From Nipponacmea schrenckii (lineage: Eukaryota; Mollusca; Gastropoda; Lottiidae), in assembly GCA_030562195.1 (NCBI GenBank), contig CM060201.1, positions 28,626,067 through 28,690,066 of the forward strand: a DNA stretch of 64,000 bases, written 5' to 3'. The notes beneath the pieces were generated by a model. That model made no database searches. It was given only the letters and a program-made list of their open reading frames with translations, and was not told where the DNA came from. Below are positions 47,301 to 58,500 of this stretch, in pieces (within the stretch, counting starts at the first letter, position 1; every line of letters starts with the position of its first letter). The position numbers were made by a program, and so were the translations under genes.

Positions 47301-49225
47301 TACGGCCAGGAACCAAACGGTCCACCCTGTATGAACAGACAGCCCCTCCCTCCAATGCTCATCTCGTATATACAATGGATGTTAAGCATTTATTAAAAGT
47401 TTGGTAACGTTATACTAGTCTGAGGTTCACAGATCAGAAAAACACCACGAAGTCGTAAACACACTACATGGCATCGTCAAAAGTTTTTGTCTCAGTGAAA
47501 ATTGTCTGAAGAGAGCCATTAATGGCATCGAAAGTCACTTTTAAGTTAGTGATATGAACTAACTATATAGAACTACATGTATAACTAAAAACGAAAGGAA
47601 TTGAGAGTGGCATGTGTCGGCGATGTAAATAGAACGAACAATAGTGAGTTTGATTTTACTCTTAAAACTGCAAAAAGCCACCTTTAAATGAATATTCAAT
47701 AGACTATAAATCATATCCCTTTGAACATTATAATGTTAAATAAACAATTTTGATATTGTTAGACTACTCCTTCTTAAAATACGGGATAAGATCAATAAGT
47801 TAACATTGTAAATTACTTATCACTGGCTAATTATTCTATGTATTCACAGGTATGTTGACAAATCTTTTCAGAATCTTGATGTTTCACATGTTTTAACTAA
47901 CTAGGGTTTAACAGATAAGATAGCCGAGCTTCAGTGTGAAGTTAGGTTGTTGACATTCGTCTTGTTGGAAAATATTAAAGGGATACTAGATCTTAGAATG
48001 AACCTAAAATTTGCATGCGACATATTATCAACCAGATTTCCCTAAACCGGTAATACATTATTTTGCTATGTTTCCAGATTAAAGCGAATTTCAAAAAATA
48101 ACATGAAATACATTCATTAGCATAAACTGATTTGATGGTCTGAGTTGTATTCTAATCTAATGAATTGGTGAGGTGAATGGACTCAGACCATTCATTTGCC
48201 ATATTCTTCCATATTAAAATAAAATTCGAAAAAACGAAATTCGACTTGCATCATCGGGTCTATTTAGATCTGGGTTTCAGGATAAAGCTTTACGAACTGC
48301 TATTAGATGTTATCGATTTTAGTGTACATAATGTTACATCAAAAGAAATAAAAAGAGCATCCGGAGGATTTTTGATTTTAATGACAAAATCTGTCCTTAA
48401 GGTAAGCCAGATGTTGACTTGCTAGTGAAAGTTAGAAATGATGCATACAATTCACTACTCACAGTCTGATATAATCGGGCAGCCTTTAATATTTCTATTC
48501 AGCATAAAGCACTCCATTATTGCATTATTATAGATCTTAGGCAAAGTCTATAAGTATGTCTCACGGCATAAGATAACTCTGAAATCGTTCAAGACACACG
48601 GTAAATTCTTAACATTCCTGCAAAATTCTCACACACTTTAATCATTGACTCAAATTTAACCCGACACATAAATTAGCCAACCGTGATTATTTTTGACCAT
48701 ATAGGCCTAAGTTATAGAATGCAAAAACCCCTAAAGAGAGAGAAAAAGGATTTCGAAAATAACATGAATTGGCATAAATGTTAGTGTGGTACGTATTGTT
48801 GAGCAGTATTACCTCCCTTTAATAGTCTTGTCATAGTTGATTGCCGAAACATCTGCCTCTATTCCAACCTCCGATATATGAAAGTTTTCGGCTGGAGTGG
48901 AGTCAGAAAAATAGGTTCTGTTTAAATGGGATTTTCCAAACCTCCGAAGAAGCTTTCTTTTAAACATAAATTAATTTTACGATGATGGCAAATTAGTTTT
49001 TCATCGTTGTAACTTAGCTTTCGTAGTATCACGTGGCCCCTCAACCCTTGGTCTAGTGGTTGCGATTGCAGGCTTAAATGGCTGCTTAAAGATTTTAAAG
49101 ACAGCTTGCCAGGCAAGGTAATATACGCCCACTGGCAGCATTGATTTTGGATAAAAACTTTACAGTACAGTAACAATCAGTGGCATGAAATATTCAACCT
49201 TCCGTCATATACTATTTTTCTAGGA
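47301..49225. other. Intergenic, no gene seen; possible end of a splice-donor MITE near 47985
   Basis: AAAGGGATACTAGATCTTAG AATGAACCTAAAATTT at about 47980-48015 resembles the terminal repeat of the MITE family at 41.2, 56.1 and 63.3 kb, but no matching right end was found. Short open frames here have no domains. Confidence 0.4.
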
Positions 49226-49229
49226 TGTC

Positions 49230-49750
49230 TATAGTTTCATTCAAATCTGTCAAGAATTGTACCTAATAAGAACTCATTAAATATTTTTCGGTATTTTTGT
49301 GATTTGCAATAGGGTTCAGCCTTGGGCGATAATAAACAATTTCAACAAGTTTCATAAAAATCTGTAAAGTATTGTCCTTGAGTAATTACACACTCTCACA
49401 CCCAGTTTAAAAAAAAATCGGTCAAGAATTGTGCCATGTAGAGTGTTTATGAGCTAAAAATTGAACGTGCTTTAAAGAACAAGGGCGGTGATATTCAACA
49501 ATTTCAGCGAGTTTTGTCAAAATTGGTCATGAATTGTGCCTTCTAGAGTGTTTACAGGCCAAAAAGTTGAACGCGTTGTCAAAAACAAGGGCAATAACTG
49601 ACACTAAATATTTTCGATTTATCTGATTTTCAATAGTGTTCATCCTCGGGTGAAAACAATTACTCAAGCTAAATTCCATCAAAATCCATTAAGAATTGTT
49701 CTTTCTAGAGTGTTAACAGACTAAAATTGAACGCTTTTTCAAGAAAAAGG
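49230..49750 (+). repeat. Tandem copies of a dispersed AAGAATTGT repeat
   Basis: Three to four imperfect copies of about 130-150 bp share TCAAGAATTGT, TTCTAGAGTGTTTACAGGC, TTGAACGCGTT and AAGGGCAATAACT. The unit resembles a repeat often seen in mollusc genomes (recalled, not searched). Confidence 0.6.
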
Positions 49751-49754
49751 GCAA

Positions 49755-50720
49755 TTTCTTACTACCACTAGCACGTCAACATCGAACCTACCTTAATGAC
49801 ACAACTGACTTGATCAATAAAATAAAAAATCTCCTTTAAATTTCTATTGATGTAACTTCTATGTACACCAATATCGACAACACTACTTACCTAATGGCAG
49901 TTCGCAAAGCTTCAATAGAAACCAAGATCCAAACAGACGATGCAATTCTACAACTTTTTTTGTATTAGTCGCAACGATTTCACATTTAAGGGTAAAACAT
50001 ATCTACAAACTTCAGGTACAGTCATGGGCAAACGATTCGCTCCTTCGTACGCAAACCTTTTCATGGCGGAGTGGGAATGTGAGGTATTACTCTTTGACCA
50101 TGTGACGCACTTTTTATGGACGATTTTTAGATGACATTTTCAAGGTTTGGACTTACTCTATAGAACAGATATGGCAATTCTTTGAAATCCTCAACAACCA
50201 TCATCCGTCCATCAAACTAACGGCCAATGTCAGCCACAAAAGCATAGATTTTCTCGATACCACTGTCTGACTTTATGCCGAAGTACCTCCAGGCTTAGGG
50301 AGTGCTCCATATATGTAAAGCAGATGCAAAACATGTTCCTTTAAACCAGAACTCGTTATTTTTTAAGTAACTCTATGAATAAAAGATCTATGTGAAAACT
50401 CGAATGTAATATACTTAATTTCATGCAAAAAATGTCCCAAACAATATGTGGGATAAACAAAGATCTCACCCTAATCCCAATTGAGCGCATAGAAAACGAC
50501 TTGCCCGAAGATGAAACTACCAAATTCCGTCAATCTAGGAAAGCCCATTGGATTGAGACAAGAACTATAGGACTAAAATATTCACCATTGTGCGGGCGGA
50601 TACTCTTTGTCGTCCCCTTCAATACAACCAGTAATAAAGCAAGCAATATATACCATGCCCATTATAAGAGTCTTCAAGAGAAATTCTCCCATGTCTATAA
50701 GCAGAAATCATAACTTAAAT
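49755..50720 (+). pseudogene. Penelope-like reverse transcriptase remnant
   Basis: Pieces in more than one frame show the order typical of Penelope-like elements. DVTSMYTNI (motif A) is near 49855, followed by CISRNDFTFKGKTYLQTSGT and MGKRFAPSYANLFM. The catalytic block RFLDDIFKVWT follows near 50125, with a LNNHHPSIKLTANV stretch and SIDFLDTTV. Further on, VVPFNTTSNKASNIYHAHYK resembles the linker before the nuclease. Frameshifts and stops (for example after DTTV near 50267) make it non-functional. Confidence 0.8.
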
Positions 50721-52855
50721 GAAAACCTTGTTCATAGCAAACTAAAACAGCCTCTACTTAACAGGTACTATACTTATCGCTCCTTGTTATGTTATTCCTT
50801 TTTCCTTTTTTCAGATCAGAACAGAACAGAAGAAAGCCACCCAACAGATCCAGATCCACATTTCTCAATAAAATATTTGTTTCATCCCAGGCCTGTACAT
50901 CTGGGAGAATCAATCCCTTCATTCGCAGAAATTTATTTAAAATTCAAGAAAATTCTTTCATCATTTATTGATAATTCTTGTCAACCTCTCATATTAATTG
51001 GCTACCATTATAAATGTGGGCGTATTACGATGACCATCGCTATTTTTTTCTAACATTCTAAGAACAAAGTTCACCATCTATTTCTCTTTAAACTGTCTTC
51101 TTCAATACAGTCTGTTTCATTGTTTCAAATATCAACCCAGCACATACAGTGTTTATTCTGATTGGATCAAAATTCAAACAAGCCAATTAAAAGTTCAGAA
51201 TTACAAACCAGCAAAATCTGAAATGAATTACCTGAGCACAAATCACTACCATCCAATCCTTGTCCACTACAGTGAGCTTTATCTTAACACTTTTCACCCA
51301 CACTATTGGTTCAATATATTCAAATCTGTACCTAAGCAGTACGGGGAGTTTAAACCGCCATTAAGGATATCAACAAGAAATAAGTTATATCGAGATGTTT
51401 TGGTAGGTATTATTTAGTAAAGGGTCGTTTTGTTTATATTTACTCCTAAATTATTCTTTATGTAAAAAATGAACCCCGAAAACTAAACCTTTAGTTTTTA
51501 AACGCCAAAACTAATTTAAGAGTTTATTATAAATAAAGCATATTATAGAAACATTTTCAGGTATAACTTTTGATAATTTGTTACTGACCCTTTTAAGTAT
51601 ACAATTATTATATTTCTTTCCATGTCAACACAATTGGGGCAAAACAGGAAGACTTCAAAGAAGATCCAGTGGATAATTCAAGCGAAAAATTGAGAAAAGA
51701 TATAGAATACACAGAATAATGAACGACAAACATCAATTGGGGATTGTAAGTGTTCTTTTATTTTAATTCTGTGAGGAATTTACTAATGTGATTGAAATGT
51801 CCTTTTCTGTTGCTTGTTTAAAAGAAATGCATGTATAATAATTGAAGCTCTACAACAGAATTTGGATAGTAAATTTTTATATCCAGTGATTTTAATTTAC
51901 AATTTCAGATGGAAACGACGTCAATTTGTCATCTACATTAGTACCAACCAACAGTTTTTTGCCAAGATCTTTTGTATGTAAAATTTATAATTTGAAAAAC
52001 ATTTGACTGTTGCCCGATTGTAAACTCAAAATCCAGAAAGTGAACATGATTCCAGAAAGTAAACAGAATTCTTGAAAGTAAACATGATTCCAGAAAGTAA
52101 ACAGAATTCTAGAAAGTAAACAGAATTCCAGAACGTAGAAAACTAGAATCAGGTAAGAAGTGATATTTTTAATTTTTAAATAAACACACAATACACACAT
52201 TCCAATACCATAAAATTGATTTGATACTGAATTTTTGAGTACTATCAATCATTGATAAAACATTAAACACTCACATCATTACTGAAAAGTTTGCACAATA
52301 TACTTTTCCAAGGTCTAGTAACGCAAATGCTTATGCCTGTGTCAGTACTTCGGAGAGTTGTCTCGGTGTCAGTTTTAAACCTTAAACACCTAAAGCACAA
52401 TTTCTACATCCAAACAGACAGGAATGTATTTTTGGTTCTATTTTCATCTACTACTACCTGCTAAAATGGCCCTTACAATTATTAGAAGCATGCTCGATTC
52501 TATTTCAGCCAGAATTCGTAAATTTCAAATAACTTTCATACAGAACTCTTAGGTAGCAAATAAGGCATATTTTGATATATCCACCTTTGCCTTCTAATAA
52601 GAAGAACGTTTGTATCTTCCATGATTATTATTATTATTATAATTTATTTCCTTCGTAACCTACACAATTTTATGTATAGGATAAACTCCGAAAACACGCC
52701 GATGGTTTTGATCTACTAGTATATTAAGTAGGAGGCCGTTAAAAAACTAAGAATAGTGGATTGTGCAAAACAAACCTGTTAAAAATGTTAGGGGATTTCT
52801 TATAGTATATCACTAAATATTAATATATTTAAATAACTAAATAGATGGCAATAAT
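50721..52855. other. Spacer between two Penelope-like pieces, no gene seen
   Basis: Several open frames of 60-148 codons occur on the plus strand but show no domain I recognise. Direct repeats with CCAGAAAGTAAACAGAATTC occur at about 52030-52140, and an ATT microsatellite occurs near 52627. Confidence 0.4.
52028..52140 (+). repeat. Short tandem repeat, unit of about 20 bp
   Basis: Five to six units of the form CCAGAAAGTAAACAGAATT, with T/A variants, are arranged head to tail. Confidence 0.8.
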
Positions 52856-52859
52856 AATG

Positions 52860-53545
52860 AAAAACTCACCAAAAACTCACCAATATTACGCCCAGATTCA
52901 CTACAATAGCCAACCTTAAATCGTATCTTAAAGCCAATGGTAGAACCAACCACACAACCCCAAATAAGGACTTGCAAAAGGACATTGTATACCAAATCAA
53001 GTGTAATTGTGGAGCTACCTACATCGGAGAAAAGCAGACAACCATTAAAAATGAGAATTAGACAACATAAGACCTCTTGCAATATGACCAATGGAAAGTC
53101 AGCCCTCAGCCAGCATCTGATAGAAAATCCGAACCACGCTATACAATGGAACGAGTCTGAGGCCCTGGTCACTAATCTTCCTGAACAACCCGAAAATACC
53201 ACGAAAGCATCCTCATAAGAAACCTGCAACCCACCCTCAATAGGGACCAAGGATACCATCTACCAAGGATATGGGACACCGTTCTTCTTTGATCTCTTGA
53301 TCCATCATTATCTTGTCTACCCATTCATTGGCTTCCTGTAACTTATTTGTCTAATGCCTTATTATTCTAACTGCCTTATTACTTAAATGGCTTCCTTAGT
53401 GTGCTAGTTAATTGTATCTTGTTGTTATTGTTGCCTATATATACTTGTTTCTTGTTGTTTATACTCAGTATATTCCTGATGACGGTGTGAGAACCACATT
53501 GAAACGTTGAAAGTAAATATTATAGAAGTGTCTATCCATAACAAT
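52860..53545 (+). pseudogene. Penelope-like GIY-YIG endonuclease remnant and 3' end
   Basis: In one frame the sequence reads YQIKCNCGATYIGE, the Cys-containing GIY-YIG core found at the C-terminus of Penelope-like elements. After a frameshift it continues with MRIRQHKTSC and KSALSQHLIENPNHAI, and in a third frame with ILIRNLQPTLNRDQGYHLP, the usual closing block. The 3' untranslated part has the CCTGATGACGGTGTGAGAAC word common to such elements. It lies about 2.1 kb downstream of the reverse-transcriptase piece in the same orientation, so it may be the other half of one disrupted copy or a separate insertion. Confidence 0.8.
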
Positions 53546-53889
53546 TGTTTTTATTTAATAATGAAGTGGTTCATCAATAAAAATAATTATAATAGCTGCA
53601 ACAGTCCGGCTTTTAGTGTCACAGATTGCTGTATTTATTCTATTCATATTTGTTAATATTGAATTCGATAGGTCAAAAATTATTATAGGGGGAGAATGAT
53701 GTTATGGATCATGAATTAAATACAAATATCTTGTATCGGATATCGGATATTTGTCGGATCCAAGTTAATAGGGCCTAAATATATTCTCTCAATATACACT
53801 AGCCGACAACTACCAAAATAACTATAAGATGCTGAGACAGATGTTTCGGTCTTAAATTATTCATGAGCATCATTTTATAATAATCATTC

Positions 53890-54345
53890 AAATATTTTTT
53901 TTTTCATACATTTTATTGGCTATACAGTATATACATACAATAATACATACATTTTATTGGCTATACATGATATACATACAATAATACATACATTTTATTG
54001 GCTATACATGATATACATACAATAATGCATACATTTTATTGGCTATCATGATATACATACAAAATAATACATATATTGCTAACAGATGTCTTAAATTATT
54101 CATACATTTATTGCTTACATTATTCAATTCATACATTTATTGCTATACATATATACATACATTTTTTGGATACATAAAATTTATTGCTATACAGATATAC
54201 AGGCAATAATAGATACATTTATTGGCTATACATGATATACATACAATAATACATACATTTTATTGGCTATACAGTATATACATACAACATTACATACATT
54301 TTATTGGCTATACAGTATATACATACAATAATACATACATTTTAA
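53890..54345 (+). repeat. Minisatellite of about 40 bp
   Basis: About nine units carry TACATACATTTTATTGGCTA followed by TACATGATATACATACAATAA. Units in the middle are degraded. Confidence 0.88.
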
Positions 54346-54929
54346 TAAAGGTATTTTGTCAGAATTAAACAGTGATTGACCAACTTAATTTCATTGTTGT
54401 CTAGGAAAGAGTCGAAGTTATTTATATGAAATCCTAAATGTATAATTGCATTAGAGATTTTGTTTGATATATCGTTTGTGTCTATGATTTGATGTAGCTT
54501 GATCCATATTTGGTGTGTATATATACGCATTGAATAAATAAATGATCTTTTGATTATATGTTAGAATTGCAAAAATCGCAAAGTGTTGTTTCAGTTAATT
54601 TGGATTTAAAAAGTGTACAATTTGTATAGATAATTTTATTTATATATTTGTACTGAAAATTGAGTTTTTTCATCCAAACAATTGTTATATAGATTTCGGA
54701 AAGTCGAGTTGATATCACATAAATTGGTTGACACATTTACTTGGTATATTATACTCTGGAATACCTCTATCATAGTCTACAGGCAGAGTAAAAGACTGAA
54801 TGTAAGAGAAAATTTCGAAAATCGGAATGTAGTTAGAAACAACGTAGATCAATGGAATTAAAAAACAAATCATACATAATTTTCCAGAAAGGACTTGGTC
54901 TAAATTTCTGTATTTACCCAAACCATATT
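54346..54929. other. AT-rich, no supported gene
   Basis: Three short adjoining open frames occur on the minus strand (54342-54921), reading about 60-70 codons each. They have no recognised domain, and could be a decayed ORF, but no motif supports this. Confidence 0.35.
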
Positions 54930-55140
54930 TTAAAGGGATTTAAATTAGAAAGTGTTTGATGACGTCACTGATGACAAAATCCATATAACATCAAGGAATT
55001 TGAATTAGCGACGTCATTAAACGCTTAGTTTAAGTGCAATTGCAGGAACCACAGACGTCTGATTTGAAATTGGAATGATGCAAATTGATCATATCAGTGT
55101 TCCCAACAAACATAAACAATTTAGAAAACATATTTTAAAT
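54930..55140 (-). mobile_element. MITE with CRE-like palindrome, copy E
   Basis: Read on the minus strand it carries AACACTGATATGATCAATTT, GCATCATTCCAATTTCAAAT, a CAGACGTCTGTGGTTCCTGC core and a TGACGTCA palindrome near 54961. The outer end TTTAAAGGGATTTAAA resembles the terminal repeat of copies B and C. It lies in the 3' flank of the transporter gene. Confidence 0.65.
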
Positions 55141-55294
55141 TCATTTACTTTTGTGATCTATTTTGATTATTACATAAAAATTATTTTTAATTTCATATTA
55201 ATGCCTTATACTCATCAATCTCATACTTCAGGCCTGCTATAATAAATCGTGCTATTATAAAAATAAACTTCTGCTTAATATTACCATCCTCATC

Positions 55295-55300
55295 TTTATT
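55295..55300 (-). other. Candidate polyadenylation signal of the transporter gene
   Basis: AATAAA on the minus strand lies about 250 bases after the transporter stop codon. AATAAA is frequent in AT-rich DNA, so the assignment is weak. Confidence 0.3.
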
Positions 55301-55551
55301 GCCTTCAAACCAGAAACAATAAGCTTAAATTTGACAAACATATCAACTTAAGTTCATAATAGGTTCTTACTATCTGCTGGTTCTTGGCCTAAATCCATAG
55401 CTGTTGGATCTTTCGTGAAGATGTCTTATTTCAAGAGGATCGTACTTCGATCCGGATAAGAACCATTTGTTCGATCTTACCAACCATATAAAGAACCAAC
55501 GCTCTAACTGCAGGCCTACTCTAATTGACATATTTCCATAAGCTGTCGTCA

Positions 55552-58500
55552 TTAATCAATATCCTTTAACATTTTGGCTGTCTCGGTTTTATCAATGATT
55601 AAAACTTCAAAACTTTCTGGTGTTTCTGGCAGTTTGTGGTCGCTAATTGTCAGTGCTTTTGGTTTGTGGAAAACCCGTATTAATATTGCTGTTACTGAAC
55701 AGATCATCAAGAAGGTTGCTGAAAAAATTCAAATTCAAATTGAACTTCATGGGAAAAGTAAAGAAGAAATCCATTTCGAATTATGATAAAGGGGATCCTT
55801 GTTTTGCGAAACGTTCACTATGCCCTTCTTAGGTCCTATAAAATAGTTGTGATTCCTTATGAAGGTTAACAAGTTATGACCTAACTATCGCATACAGTCA
55901 TGTAGGTACTGGTACACGAGAAGGGTGATATACCAGTATCAAACAGGATTTCAAGCCTTTGACAGATATTATATGGATTTAAACAAAAATAACGGATCCG
56001 GGCGATCAAAAGAACTACAAATAACATATACTTTCCTCATTTTGATATACATGGATTTATAAACCAACCGTCATTTAAAGTGATACTGCATAGTATGGAC
56101 ATGGAACCCCAAAAATAGTCAATATGAGTTTATATTCAACTTACCTGTGACCATAAAGAAACGCTTTCAATTTATTAAGCGTTTTTCAATAATCAATAGC
56201 ATTTGTATGGATAATTACTTAGTTTTTTGGATTTATCGAACCATATATAAAGATTCTGTTATGTTATTTATTGCGGCAGGTATTTCTATGATGAATATTA
56301 TGCTCTTAATTTCTAAGTTTACAATTTTTGAATTTTATGTTCATACTAAGACGCAATTTCCTTTAACAGTAAAATAATATAATGGCTTACCCGCCACAGC
56401 AAATGTGTAATATTTTCCTTTTATACAACATCTAAGTGAATCTGTATTTGAATAGAATGAAAATGGTGGGTTATGAGTTATGGTCCTTTCCATTGAATTC
56501 TCTTCAGACCTCTGAAATGGCACGCCCAGTTATTGAAAATGGAACTGATGAGTTCAATCGAAATGGAATCGAGAATGCGTTTTGATATACCCCAATTGCT
56601 TCAAGGGCAATAACTCAGGCGAAGGGATGTAGACAACGAGTATAAGAAACCCTATAGCCCTAACCCTAAACGTCAATGTAAATACATACCTGTAAAGGGA
56701 GGTCCAGACATATAACCAAACCCAGCACAGACCATGGCCACACCGTATACTGTTGACAATCTATGTAAACCGGCTATTTCAACAACTAATGTATGTTGTA
56801 ATGACCATGTTCCACCCGTATAAAATCCTAACAAAGCTGCATACATAATTTTAACAGCCAAGCTTTTCATTTCACCAATAAAGAACGTCGTTGTACCTAT
56901 AGTTCCAAAAAGTCCAAATAACACCAATGCTGGGTCTAAGATTGTTCCCACGAATCCTAAGAATATTCTTGATAGTATTCCTGTAATTCCAACAATTGAC
57001 ATAATAAACGCTGATTCGCCATGAGTCGAACCCATATAAATATTATATTCTGGTAAAAAAAGGAATATGATTGATAGCGAAGCTCCAAGAAAGCAAGAAT
57101 TAATAAGAAGACACCAAAGTCCAACTGATTTTATCAAATGCTGACTTTCACTCTGGGCTGCTTTCCTCGCAACTCCGTTATTGCCTTTTCTGCAGCAACT
57201 GAATCCGATCGACATTTGGTCAAATTTTGTAGGCCTCATTAGCGATCCACCAACTGCAGCCTGGAATCCTATTGCACCAAAGATTAGAAAAGTCCCTCGT
57301 ATTCCATACTCCTCTAATAGATATTGTGTCAAAACCGGAAATATAAACAATGACAACCCAGAAGCACTGGAGGCTATGCCAGTTGCCATACTTGTCTTTT
57401 CTTTAAAATAAAACCCCAAAACAACCATAGAAGACATCAACGTAATGGACTGACCAATTCCTGGAATAAAACATAAGATTTTGTTTTATTCCTTTTTTTT
57501 TATTTACGATGCGAATTAACAGTAGATAAGTTTAACAGTGCAAATTTGGCTCTGAAAGGGTCAATGTTGCACGCAGTGGTTAAAATTTCTCTTTTCAACT
57601 TGAGGGGATATCTCATAGGGATAACCTCAACTTCCCCCATAATACTTGAAGAGGAATACGATGAGTTAAAACAGCCAAAATGATCAATATTGTCAGAAAA
57701 ATTCTCAAAATAAGTTATTTACATTTATATTTGTAAAGCAGTTCTCAGACGTTAAGAGCTATACACAATGTTTAGATTTAGTACGGTATCGCGAATATTA
57801 CATTTTTTTGCATCATATAACAAGCATAGAAATATAGTTAATCCGGGCGTCCATTGTCGATGGAACTGCTGTGTGTGAATTTTCTGTGTACTTGGTGGGG
57901 GTCTGCATAAAATAACCCTCTAGTGGTTGCCCGGTCGTTTTGAACATTTGAGATTCAAAAATATAAAATATTTTATCTAAATTCAAAAAATTGCCATCTA
58001 TTTGAATTGTTGGTACAAGATATTCGCAATCGATGTTATATTGAAGCAATCGTCAAAGTACAAATAGGCTAATTCATGCACTATGCCCACTCGTTTAGCA
58101 GCCAATTCATTTGCTTGGCAAGTTGCAAACAAGCTTTCTTTCGCGAACAAGAATGCTGTTTTCTTTGATTTTCTTGTCAAATTTACTTTAAACGGTTCTG
58201 CATATACACTGTAGACCAGCTTTGAAGACATGTGGAAGCGGACATTAACCTGTCATCTATACTAAGAGCAATGAACTCATTATATACAAGTTATGTCTGA
58301 GGCGAAATATGTTTAAATAATCATACTTATCTTCACCTGCTAAAAACCGAATAATTCTCAATTAGCCCGTCTAGATAAGAAACAATTGGTTTCCTAGCAA
58401 GATACGCCCACTTACTTGGTAAATTTGCAGTATATCAAGGGCAATAACCCCAACACTCTAAATAAATGTCAAATTGACAAAAATGTATTAGTAATAGATG

